DNA of 64,000 bases from Schizochytrium sp. TIO01 (taxonomy: Eukaryota; Sar; Bigyra; Thraustochytrida; Thraustochytriidae). Shown piece by piece: positions 32,289-43,104 of the stretch. The stretch covers positions 1,433,270 to 1,497,269 of the forward strand of contig SMSO01000007.1 of NCBI GenBank assembly GCA_004764695.1. Direction: 5' to 3'. The position numbers were made by a program, and so were the translations under genes. The notes beneath the pieces are model-generated. The model was given only the letters and a program-made list of their open reading frames with translations. It did no database searches and was not told where the DNA came from. Position 1 is the first letter of the stretch, and each line of letters starts with the position of its first letter.

Positions 32289-34010
32289 ATGCATTTACTT
32301 TTCTGGATAGCCTTTCTGCTACCAAGCTTTGCTTTAGCTGGATCAACAAGCTCTCGTTGTGTTGAAGGCTACTACTTTCACGATGGATGGTGCCTTGGAA
32401 TTGCCAGTACCAGTGCGACACCATCATTTAACAAGCAATTTACACCCTCAGGCAAGAGCTACTGTGAGAAGAAGTACCCCCATGCTGCTGAGATCAAGCC
32501 TGCGGTGCTTCGGCATTCCGGTCAAGCTGTTGCGATGCAGAAGATCCTTGCTGCTGGAGAAGCAACTAGTCTTTTGACAGGTTGGATCCCGTATGCTTAC
32601 CAGTATCAATCTGCAAGTGCGATTACCGACGTCATCGATCAAATAACGAAGGTAACATTTAGTGTAGAAGAACTCAATGAACGTCTCGGCGTAACTGTCT
32701 ACACTGGCGATGATTGCTCTGATGATTATAGTTCATACAGCTATTCTTATCATAGCAAGTATCTCGAAGAAGGAAATGAATATACCTCGTATTCCTCAAC
32801 GGAGGGAGATTACACCACCGATCAATCGGAGGGAGATTACACCACCGATCAATCGGAGGGAGATTACACCCCAAGGTATTACAGCTCGCAGCGTCCAGGA
32901 TATTATTATGGCTCTGTGAAATCTAGAAGGAATTGTAGATTCCGGTACCCTCTTGCAATGAAATCGACTGGGGAAATCACTGCCGTTAACAATCCTCACC
33001 GTGCTCTTGTTCAGTCCAAGCCACCTGTTTGCATGTACGAGATACCTGCCCGTGAATCCGAAAAAACTTGTGGAAACCTTCTTGCTACCAAGGGTTATTG
33101 TCTTTTCACATACCCACTTGACACAAGAAAAACATCGTATGATGGCGATTGGTCTGAACGTGATAATGTCTCCGAGTATCAGTGTTACTCCTCATGCCTA
33201 AATCTGCCATACTGTAAGGCATATGAGTTTTATGGATCTACGGTCGACTCTGGCACTTGCGAGCTGCATTTCCAGGTGCCAACAAGCACGAAGAAAGGAA
33301 CAGACGCAGCCAATCTAGTAAGAAAATGTGTCGTTTTGACAGAACCTTCAGAATGTAATGACAATACACCTTCAAACCCAGCTACTGAGCCTACAAGCTC
33401 TCCAACACCTTATCCCACTTCACGGCCAACAAGCAAGCCCACTGCTCGTCCTACTGCGGATCCAACAAGCAGGCCTACTGCTCGCCCCACTCCGCAGCCT
33501 ACCAGCAAGCCAACAGCTCGTCCCACAAGCAAGCCGACAGCCCAGCCCACAAAATATCCAACCGCCAGGCCAACCCCAGCACCAACAAACATGTGGACTA
33601 GCAAGTGTCGAACGACCAATATTGTTGAACTTGAGACAGCAGGTGAATGGACAACGCTTGGAACCAACTTGAAGAAGGCGAAGTACAATAGCAACACAGA
33701 TCTGTGTTGGCTGATTCGTGCACCAAAAGCGAAATATTCCGTGACTTTTCAAATGGATGGAGGCGTAACGCAGGCAGACAAGGATGTCATGAAGGTTTAT
33801 GATGTTGACAGCACAGTAAGTGATGTGGACACATTTTATGACGATCTTCGCTCCGGCGATGTAGAGTTGACGCTGCGTGAGAGCTACAGTGGCAAAATCA
33901 ATGGTGTGAGCCAGCTTGACCCCCAGACGCAGAACATGTTGATCAACTTTTACTCCGATGGTTCTAAGCGCTATTCTGGACTTGTCTTTGAGGTTGCATA
34001 CAACGCTTAA
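32289..34010 (+). CDS. Secreted lectin-like / PAN-like / Pro-Thr stalk / CUB protein, copy 2
   Basis: A 573-residue paralogue of the gene at 26841, with the same order of modules. The signal peptide is residues 1-17 or so (MHLLFWIAFLLPSFALA), followed by GSTSSRCVEGYYF. The lectin-like part, the PAN-like module (CYSSCLNLPYCKAYEF) and the CUB-like end (YSGLVFEVAY) are strongly conserved with copy 1. The Tyr-rich insert is different: here it contains a repeated EGDYTTDQS nonapeptide made by a 27-base minisatellite. The Pro-Thr stalk also differs in register and length. This pattern, conserved modules with variable low-complexity linkers, suggests tandem duplication followed by repeat-driven divergence. 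Likely extracellular or cell-surface; ligand unknown. Confidence 0.85.
   Translation: MHLLFWIAFLLPSFALAGSTSSRCVEGYYFHDGWCLGIASTSATPSFNKQFTPSGKSYCEKKYPHAAEIKPAVLRHSGQAVAMQKILAAGEATSLLTGWIPYAYQYQSASAITDVIDQITKVTFSVEELNERLGVTVYTGDDCSDDYSSYSYSYHSKYLEEGNEYTSYSSTEGDYTTDQSEGDYTTDQSEGDYTPRYYSSQRPGYYYGSVKSRRNCRFRYPLAMKSTGEITAVNNPHRALVQSKPPVCMYEIPARESEKTCGNLLATKGYCLFTYPLDTRKTSYDGDWSERDNVSEYQCYSSCLNLPYCKAYEFYGSTVDSGTCELHFQVPTSTKKGTDAANLVRKCVVLTEPSECNDNTPSNPATEPTSSPTPYPTSRPTSKPTARPTADPTSRPTARPTPQPTSKPTARPTSKPTAQPTKYPTARPTPAPTNMWTSKCRTTNIVELETAGEWTTLGTNLKKAKYNSNTDLCWLIRAPKAKYSVTFQMDGGVTQADKDVMKVYDVDSTVSDVDTFYDDLRSGDVELTLRESYSGKINGVSQLDPQTQNMLINFYSDGSKRYSGLVFEVAYNA
32801..32870 (+). repeat. In-frame 27-base coding minisatellite
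   Basis: Two exact 27-base units (32801-32827, 32828-32854) and a 16-base partial third, each unit adding nine residues EGDYTTDQS in frame. It lies in the Tyr-rich insert of the second secreted protein. Confidence 0.95.
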
Positions 34011-34876
34011 TTCCTAATCCATATTTTGTGTCTACCCAATCTCGTCGCTCTCAATATACTCTATATATCCCTCAGACTTTCTAAAAGCACTTTTTGCATA
34101 CTCATATGTTATCAGAGGACGACCAGGATGGGCTTGAACAGCTCAGAGTTGTGGTTCCGAGTGTAATAATATTTTTTGTCCACCTCCTCAATTACAAGTA
34201 TTCAACAACAGCAAAACACAAGCAATGGTTGCAGTAGGTAATGCCTTCTGCTTCAAGCTGAAGATGATCCTACCCACGAGTTTTGGCCGCCTCTTCCTCC
34301 CTCTCCTATATTATCACGTTCTCAGAAAACATCATTCCTCGTATCAGCAGGTACCAAGGTAGTTTATATCAAGAGCATTTCCAATGTAGGCAACATTCTC
34401 AGAACGCCTGCTTTTCTTCTGTGGTGTTACCACACATGTTCAGGCTCAAATCCTATAGTTTTAAATAGATACCTCTTAATCGATTTTGGTGCCAATATCA
34501 TTGCCTCCAGATGATTACAGATTCCTTGAATCTTAAAACCTTTAGAGATCGATCAAGCAGCAACAGGTATTAAGCCTACTTTTCCCTTTGCTTTTTGCGT
34601 GCTTCGCTAGCATCATCTCCGCGGGAGTTTGTCCCTGCCATGCGCCCTATTCTCTGCACTGCATGCATTGTATTGCATTATGGCCAAAAAAAACATTGAA
34701 TAATACTGCAAAGAAACTTTTAAAATAGAACACAGAGCTAGATCGATAGAGGTAAAAGTTACTATATGCTTATTATGCCTTTGCAATTTACTGCAAGCTT
34801 GCGATCAAATTCGAAACTTGCAGCGCAACACCAAGCCGCTTATCCGCTCCCAGGCCGGTATTCTCTGTCTCTCACC
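34011..34876. other. Spacer before trpD
   Basis: AT-rich spacer between the second CUB protein and anthranilate phosphoribosyltransferase. Bases 34766-34876 stay open in frame with trpD and could be an N-terminal extension (see that entry). Otherwise nothing is seen. Confidence 0.5.
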
Positions 34877-35944
34877 ATGCGTGCCGCCCTCGAAAAGCTC
34901 GTGCGACGCGAGGATCTCTCTGAGGACGAGGCATCCTCTGTCATGGAGACAATCGCTGCTGGTGCCGCTTCAGAGGCCGAGACTGCCGCTTTCCTTGCGC
35001 TCCTCGCTGCCAAGGGAGAGACTGCCTCTGAGGTGACCGCTCTGGCCTCTGTCATGCGTCGTCACGCTGTCAAGGTCTCCCTGGACCCCTCCTCCTCCAA
35101 GATCTTGGATATTGTTGGCACTGGCGGCGATGGCCACAACACCATTAACATCAGCACTTCTGCTGCGCTTGTGGCTGCGTCCTGCGGCGCTCTTGTTGCT
35201 AAGCATGGCAGCAGATCTGTCACGAGTAAGTCTGGCTCCTCAGATGTTCTTCAGCGTCTCGGTATTGCTCTTCTTGGCCCCGAGCACATCGCGAAATGTA
35301 TCTCAGAGGCCGGCATTGCCTTCATGTTTGCACCTAATTTCCATCCCGCTATGAGCCACGTTGTTCCCGTTCGCAAGGCTCTCAAAATTCGCACTGTTTT
35401 CAACATCCTTGGCCCCCTGCTGAACCCTGCTGGTGCTCGGTTTGCCATGCTCGGTGTCTACTCTCCGGACTTGCTCGATGTCTATGCTGAGACTGTCTTC
35501 AATCTGGGTGTTGAGCACGCGCTCATCGTACACTGCTGTGGACTTGACGAACTTGCTGCAGTTGGCGTTGCGGAGGCTCGCGAGGTGACTCGTGAAGGCA
35601 TCACGAAAACCTCTATTGATCCTCAGGCGATGGGAATTGCGAAGTGCACAATTCAGGACCTTGAAGGCGGCGAGCCCGAAGATAACGCCCGCATTATTCG
35701 GGAACTCTTTGCAGGTGGAGAAAAGGCAAAGGGCCCTGTGGCAGATACCATTGCACTTAACGCTGGTGCTGCTTTGTATGTGTATGGCACTTGTTCCTCT
35801 GTGGAGGATGGGTACAAGATGGCACTGGCGAAAATCCAGTCCGGAGATGTGTTGGCTACGCTAGACAAGTTTGCAGAGACATCCACGAGACTTTCAGAGG
35901 AACCTCCAGCGAAGGCTGCCAAAGTTGAGGAGAGTTCAGCATAA
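34877..35944 (+). CDS. trpD: Anthranilate phosphoribosyltransferase
   Basis: Second committed step of tryptophan synthesis: transfers phosphoribose from PRPP to anthranilate. In the 355-residue form, the PRPP loop is VGTGGDGHNTINIST (about 80-94). The second signature is KHGSRSVTSKSGSSDVLQ (about 109-126), where most family members I know have KHGNR and GSAD. An HPAMSHV-type stretch and the RTVFNILGPLLNPA block (about 178-191) are also typical. I favour the ATG at 34877 (ctcaccATGc) because the first helix (MRAALEKLVRREDLSEDEA) aligns with the usual start. The frame is open to an ATG at 34766, adding 37 residues that could be an organelle-targeting peptide, though that ATG has a weak context. 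Stand-alone, not fused to other Trp enzymes. The last 20 residues are a low-complexity tail. Confidence 0.93.
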   Translation: MRAALEKLVRREDLSEDEASSVMETIAAGAASEAETAAFLALLAAKGETASEVTALASVMRRHAVKVSLDPSSSKILDIVGTGGDGHNTINISTSAALVAASCGALVAKHGSRSVTSKSGSSDVLQRLGIALLGPEHIAKCISEAGIAFMFAPNFHPAMSHVVPVRKALKIRTVFNILGPLLNPAGARFAMLGVYSPDLLDVYAETVFNLGVEHALIVHCCGLDELAAVGVAEAREVTREGITKTSIDPQAMGIAKCTIQDLEGGEPEDNARIIRELFAGGEKAKGPVADTIALNAGAALYVYGTCSSVEDGYKMALAKIQSGDVLATLDKFAETSTRLSEEPPAKAAKVEESSA

Positions 35945-36615
35945 ATGCTTGACATAACTGCTGGCGTGCTAGCGTGCCGGCTTCATATGTGAGCTGATGG
36001 TAGTTTTGGGCAAGGAGTAAAGAGTCATGACTCTATGTTTCATGATGTTTGGGGCATATATTTCAGGTAGATCCGAACCTTTTTTTAGACTAGATATCGC
36101 GTTGATGCTTTTTTGAGGAAATTGTTCGTTTATAGATTCACGTGTTTTGCCATGAAGACATGACATCAAATTTTTCCACCGTACGGGACTTGTTTACATC
36201 TGGCTGATTACGTTGCATGGAGGTCAGAGACCTCGTCAAGGAATCAAAGGGATGTATATGTGCGTACTATGTGCAGACTGGTTTTTGTTGCTATATGCTT
36301 TCCGTCTGTTAAATGCGTGGTGCATCTCTGTTCTTGCGACACTGAAAAATAAAATTTATCCTCCTCGAACTCAAAAGGAAAGTCTTTTGGCTGCAGGTAC
36401 CAATTACGAGGAAGGGGTGCCCCTCCTGAGACAGTCGCCAGTAGACTACTCCCCTCACCGCCCCACCCCCCCCAAAAAAGATAAAATAATTAATTAAAAA
36501 TAGAAAAGAAGGCAAAGAAGAAATAAAAACTTATTACATTCAGCAAAGGACAAAAGCAAGAGCACATGCTTTTTTATTCAATCATAATATTTAGAAGAAG
36601 AAAAAGAAGAAGAAA
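35945..36615. other. Convergent spacer
   Basis: Tail-to-tail region between trpD and the minus-strand kinase. It contains a C-rich/A-rich tract (36461-36500) and A/T homopolymers. No gene is seen. Confidence 0.55.
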
Positions 36616-39034
36616 TTACAACAAATAATTTGGATCCACCGATTGTATTACACCAGAAGTCAACTCGATTTTACATGGTACATTGCCGTTAAGTGGGTTC
36701 TCGAGAACTATAGCCTCCCCAATAAAATGCATATTTTCCCATACCCAGACGTGTTGGCCTTTCTCAAAAGGTGGGTGCATTGCTGAAGCAGAGCTAGCTT
36801 CAAAGCTGCGCACACCCAGAGCCATTGAAATAATTTCTTTCGCCTGGTCAAACGATGGCCGCTTGCGCATGTGTTGATTCCAACAGTCTTCAATTAAACC
36901 TTTGAGAGTGCCTGGAACATACTCATCGATCTCAGGACGGTAACCATCTTGAATGGCATCAATTGTTACTGGAAGCGTCCAGTGATTCGGAAAGGGATCA
37001 TCACTATGCAGAAGCTGCCAGACTGTCATCCCAAAAGAATATATATCAACACTGCTTGAAAGACGGGAGGATGACCACCGTTCAGGGGCCATGAATGCCA
37101 AGCTACCAGGAAGGACCTGGGATACTGAGGTACGATCACCTGCGTTTGCTAACTTCCGCTGCAGACTGTCCAAAGTACATGATGAACCAAAGTCTGCAAT
37201 TTTAACGTTCCAAGCGCTATTGATAAGAATATTTGCAGGCTTGAGATCCATGTGTACGATGTCGTGATTATGCATGAACTGTCCACCCACGCAGACTTGC
37301 TCCATCCACTGAAGCAGTGTGACAATGGTGACTCCGGAACGCTTAAATGCCCCCCGTCGCGCTATGACATCGTCCATACTATATTCGGCAAGCTCCAAGA
37401 CAAGGCGTTGCACTTCATATGTTGGGGAAAGAACAGCACCATAAAGGCGAATGATATTAGGATGTTGGAGCCCTTGTAGGCTACGTATCTCATTAGCCAG
37501 GGCAACCTGTGTAGACTCCTTTGCCATGGGTCCAGTCTTAACATCCTTCACTGCAACTGCAGAGCCTTGGTAGGTGCCTCGATAAATCCTGCCAAAGGCA
37601 CCTTGGCCAATCGCCGGTCCAAGTTGGACAGACTTGGGATTATGTATAATAAAAGCCTCATCAAGTTCTCGAAGTGTGGCATCCTTTGCCCCCCCAGTGT
37701 CCTCAACAGATGTGTCTTCTTCCTCATCTTCTGCCACATCAAAAGGAAGCTTGGATTTGTATACAGAGAGAGACATTCCGAGGAGATTTAGTGTACCCCG
37801 CCTGGTAACAGTCGAGCCTTTTGGTAGTGATTCTTGTAAGTCTTCTGCGGTTTTACTTTTCTGGCGCTTACGACTTGTGACCAAGACGTAGGCAACTCCA
37901 GCAATCACGAATGCAACACCTGCAGAAACAATTGACACAATTGTAGGAGTGCTAAGTGGAGCAGTTGGAGCAGCCGTTGGGGCCCAAGTCCATGATCCAT
38001 TCGTGGGCGAGATGGTTGGTGCAAGAGTTGCTGTAAGGAGAATTTCATCAATCGGGCTCGCAGTAGGTGTTGGTGTTGGACTAAGCGTTAGTTGTGTCAG
38101 GTTCTCAGTATACAGGTCTTCTTCATCAAGCGCATAGATACACAAAAATTGGGCTTTGATTGAGTCATTCAGAATTACTTCTGTGGACCCATCCGTGTCA
38201 GAAGTTTCCCTCTGAGGTAATTTCACTTGAATTCAAAGGGTTTGTGCACGCACTGTCAGTGCTCCACTCAACGCTTGCCGGGCCGCCCATAAAACCCTGA
38301 TACATATCAGGGCAGGTCACGTATGCGTAATAGTCTGTCTCTGTCTCTGGGTCTGTAAGAGGAGTGCATAGTCCACTGCTGTAAAGTATTGGTTCGAGAT
38401 TAACCAGGTCTGGATCAACATAGGCACCTTCAGTACTTGTTCGCAAACTTCTTCTGCGTTGTCGACGACGGCTGTTGAATTGTGTTGTTCTTTTAAACAA
38501 AGTTGGGGGCACGTATACGGATTTGCTTGTTGCATCAGTGAGAGCACTGATGGTAAAATTAAGTTTGGTTATGGTAACTCCGTCGCTATGAACATAACAT
38601 CTCGACATGGAGAGCTCTTCAATTACCGCGTCGGTATACCCTGTTGAGGATAAAGTTGTTGAGTGACCAGAAGCTATAGGCCCAACCTGTGTACTTTTAG
38701 AGCCTGCTTGGATTATACTTGAGCTGTTGCAGTAGGGGTGAGAGTATGTATCAAGCCGTAGGAAAATTGATGACTCCCATGATTTCCACGAACTCAGCCG
38801 CAGCCTTCGAGCAACACCAACAGAATCTGTCCACTGGCAGTATCCACTGCTAAACGCCTCCTGAGAAGGCCCCTGGGCTAGGCGTGGGTCCTCAAGTGAG
38901 CTCGAATTAGAGCACTTTTCTTCTGCCGTAGTGACGTTCCACCTATTGATGGTCACTCTTGCTACGTAGTCGCGCAAAAAGTCATACGAGGCTGCCGAGT
39001 TAGACCCCAGGGCAATTAGGCTCGTCGCATTCAT
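36616..39034 (-). CDS. TKL-like receptor protein kinase, frame broken between ectodomain and kinase
   Basis: Two overlapping minus-strand frames belong together. The upstream frame (39034-38198) encodes an ectodomain with several N-glycosylation sites and paired Cys. The downstream frame (38226-36616, 536 codons) opens only with GTG and so cannot start alone. It encodes a Pro-Thr-rich stalk (about 49-90), one membrane helix (about 95-117), a basic stop-transfer and a kinase domain (about 201-470): GQGAFG, AVAVK (Lys227), HMDLKPAN (325-332), ADFG (344-347), MAPE (379-382). The HRD Arg is Met, a non-RD type. The last 50 residues resemble the SH3-like fold found at myosin N-termini. The frame change needs a short intron with length 1 mod 3, a frameshift, or an assembly error. 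No signal peptide precedes the ATG at 39034, so a 5' exon is probably missing. Confidence 0.75.
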
Positions 39035-39810
39035 CTGATTGGTAGTGCCAGCCGCGGCAAGAGCTTATGCCGCGGCCAGGCCTGTGTAAATCACACGAGG
39101 CTCCGCCCCGAAGGGCCACTATTTGTGCACTTGCTTTCGTCACCAATTCGCACGTTAAAAACGCAAAGTCCCAAATCAATGCGCGCTTTCGACAAACTAC
39201 CACCAGCACCAATACGAGGCCAAGTCGTTCGTACAGAGAAATATGTAAACTCTCGTAGCAGTAACTTTTGCTGTTGTTTCTTGTAACACTGCACGAGTTT
39301 ATCTTTTGCTCACTCGTGCCTGTCGAAAACAATCGAGTATGTTTTCAAATGCACTCAGGAGAATTCTTGGTTTTCACAAAGGTGTCCCTGGCCTCCCCAA
39401 ATTGCCTTTCAGAGAGCCCTCCCAAGGAAGATCAGCAACCGGTAATCGCCACCAAGGCGGACAATTACCGCGTAAAGTATGTAAACCCCTAAATGCACCA
39501 CACCAATTCGGCGATGTCAGCGCTTCCACAACTTCGTACAACCACAAATCTTTTCGCCTTCCTTTGCTTCCTACACAGACTTTGATCCTCAGCGAGGGTA
39601 GTGCTGTTAGTCGCTTTGCTGAATGAAACTCGTTGCCCGAAGAGCGCTGTCAGATTTCGCAGATTATCCGCCTTCTCTGTAATGGAATCTCCTCTTCTCA
39701 GCTTGAACAAACTAAAAAGAACGGCGAAAGAAACAAAGAACGAATAAAAGAAACCGAGAAAATGGGTTCTCCACTTTATTTCTCTCTTCTCTTTCTTTTA
39801 TTATTCTCTC

Positions 39811-39838
39811 TGTATGTATGTATATATATATATATAAT
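39811..39838. repeat. (TGTA)n/(TA)n microsatellite
   Basis: Three TGTA units passing into a TA dinucleotide run, directly before the GC-rich island. Confidence 0.9.
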
Positions 39839-40954
39839 ACACGCGGAAAGAGGGAGCGCGGAGCGTGCGGAAACCACGGAGGCGCGGAAGGCTGCGCTTT
39901 AGCTCGCCGTCGTCGCTGGCCTCTGAGCCTGGACAGGTCGGCTGGTTCTTTCAGCTGCCTGCGCCCTGGCTACCCTTTGACTCCGTTTGCGGCTCTCTCG
40001 GCGGTGGAGCTGGTCGCGAGAGGGGCTGATTGGACGGGATGCTTCAATGGACGGATGACGGTGGATGGACAGATGACTAGACGCCTCTTTGCAAGAACTT
40101 AAGCCGAGCGCCCGACCAAACGTCTCAGGCTCTAGGCCCTGGCAGTAAGCCTTGAGGGCCTCTCCTCTCTCGAGCAGTGGCTGCCAAAGCTCGGGCCCTT
40201 GCTCCACGCCGCCACGATCTCAGTTTGTTCACGAGAACTTTGAAAAAAGCAAAAACCAAAAAGCAAAATCAAAATTCGAAATTCAAAACCAAAACTCAAA
40301 ACATGGAAAACATGAAAACATCATCAAAATCAAACTTTGTTCTTCTTTCTTTTAAAACTTCACTATCTTTATGTCCCTCTTATACCTTGACTAACCACAT
40401 CTATATTAAACTATACCCACACCTGTTTCCACAGCGCGTCGTTAGCCGCACTGTCAAATCTATTAGCTCACAGTAAGGAATTGCTAGTTCTCCCTCTCTC
40501 CTGAAAAGTGTTCTACAAGAACTCCTTTGAATTTCCTCATTCTGGCGATGCAAGATTGCATTGCTTTGAGGCTTGTTTTGATGTGAAGTTCTACTCGGGA
40601 TAGGCAGCTTCAAGGCAATTGCTGTGTTATTTCAATACCTCTTTCTTTTCTGAAGCTCCTTTTCTGCTGTTAGTTCAATGAATGGTCTGTCTTGGTCGAT
40701 AGGAGCAGAGGAAGAAAATATCACGTGCCTTTATTTTTCTTCTTCTCAATTCTTTCTTTCTTGTTTCTTCCGATTCCCTCTTTTCCTTCCTTTTTCAAGT
40801 GTTCTCGCAACCTTTCCAAAGTACATACACTAATTACTTTATTAAAGGAACAAACAAAGGAAAATGCTCTTTTAATTAAAAAGAAATAATATATAATTAA
40901 GGCTATGTAGAGTAACATGAGCACTTTTCTAATTAATATTTTTTCAATTTGTTT

Positions 40955-40982
40955 AAAAAAGAAAAGAAAAGAAAAGAAAAGA
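40955..40982. repeat. (AAAAG)n microsatellite
   Basis: Five tandem pentamers in an AT-rich spacer. Confidence 0.9.
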
Positions 40983-43104
40983 GCAATAATGTAGAACCAT
41001 TCTCCCTCTGTGACAAAAATAAATAGAAAACAAAAAGTTTACTATTTCTATAGTTAAAACAGTATGAGACTAGAAGAAGAATTGGAAAGCTACTTGAATC
41101 AGGACTTCAGTATCGAACTGAAGAAATAGTTTGATCCTCAGGATTCCTTCAACCTTCGTCCTTTTGTTATTATTAACATGTCAAATCCTGCGAGTCTGCT
41201 TCGTCCTTTACGAAGATGAAAAATTAGATTTAGCGAATTGGCAATTGTGCACTTAAGTTTGCGTTTGAGGCCCGTTAGCTAGCTTATGTTACAGGCCTTT
41301 GGTCATGCAAGCTTTGAGGGGAAGGGAGCGAGCAACCTGCTGTACCTTCAGCAAGCAGCTAGTATGGAAACTATTATTCTCGTGAAAGGCGTCGCCCTCA
41401 ATTTATTATGTTAACCCTGTCAGAGTGCCTAGTAGAGATGTGAAGGAACAATTATACCCCCCATATTCGACTTGTATCCCTGCTCGCATTGCATCCTCGT
41501 AAAGAGCATGATAAACGGAGAAAGTCGGGAAGTTTTCAAGCTGAGAGAGTAATCTTCACCTTTGAGCAGGCTCAATTAGCTTGCTGCTCCTTATGTTGTC
41601 TTGAGAAGATAGCTCTCGTGAAAACTCTTTGTTGGCAGATTCAATCTTCTTAAATCGAGCATCCAATATCTTCTTGAAGCCCTTGAAGCACTTTCCACAC
41701 CTTCTTGATCTTCACAGAGTAGTTTGAGTTTCTTCTTGCAACGTCAGAATCACTAACGAAATCCGAGGCTTCAGAATTGTCAATATTTGGTACAATCATT
41801 GCGAGGATTCCGTGCGTCGCGGCTCTGCGAGGGACCGGAGACAGACGCGTGCACGTGCCAAGGTCCATGTGCTTAACTACTAAAAACCCATATGGCCTGC
41901 TGGTCATGCTCGCGTTCACTAGCACATCATTGGAGGTCAGCACGCCGCGTGCGCTGGGTGCACAATCAACACTGACACTGTCATGGTCCAAGAAAACTAT
42001 GATTTAGTGGTTGATTGATTGTCGATCTACTTGTTATTATTATTATTATTTTCTTTTAATGATTTTTTTTTGTTGAAAAATTATAGCATGAGGCCTAATG
42101 CCAAATCTGTGAGAATTACAGAACGCGGTATGTTAATTTGGAACTGGAAAGGAATGCCAGCTTGAGTCAATCGGTTCTATTATCCGCTTGGTTAAGCTCA
42201 AGTCAAATCAATCGCTTAGAACCCAGAGCTCTGATGAATGAATGGCTTTGTATAAACATAAGTATCTGTAATGTTTGCCCATAAGGAAGTTTCGGTATAC
42301 ATTGAGGGCGTCGGACTTGATATTGCAATGCGAGGTTTGTAAAATTGTAAATTCAGAACATCAGATCATGGAAGCTAACGCATAGTAGTCAATGAGAGTG
42401 AACAGAAAAGTTAAGTACTATTCCCTAGGAGGCAAACTCAGACTAGGTCGTTCACCAGAACTAACGCTCTGCTACTACTAGTGATGTTTCTATCGTCTGT
42501 GAGACATTGGGCGAAGGTTGCTCTACTACTGGAGGAGGTAAATGAGGCATCACGTATTAGGGTGTGTGAGAATATATGAACTGTGGGGTTGAATGCACGA
42601 GGTTATTTAGAAGAAATACCTAGCAGCTAGTAAAACTTATTATAAATAAAGTAGATGAATCTAAACATAGAAATGTCTCGATAGCATAGGTAAGCAAGAT
42701 CAAACTGACAGGCGGTGCTTTTGATTGTGATTGTAAAATGTCAAACTGGGAGTTACAGATAACTTCACGGCATCTAAGACTATCCTCACCAAGTTTCTTG
42801 TCTCCAGTTTCAGTTTAGCAGATATCAATTCAAAGACTAAACAAATAAATAAAATCGAAACGAGCTACATCTCCCAAAAAAACAAAAGAAAATAACAACA
42901 TATACATGTTTTAAAAATTAAAAAAACAAGTATTATTATCCATTAAAACAAAAAAAGAACAAAAAAGAACAAGAACTTCTAGGAGTTTCACATTAATTAG
43001 AACTGAAATGAATTTGCGATAACCTAAACAATAATGATAAATAGAAATTGAAGTTTCCATACTTTATATCCTGGTTATTCAAGCTAACAAGTTGGAAATA
43101 TTCA

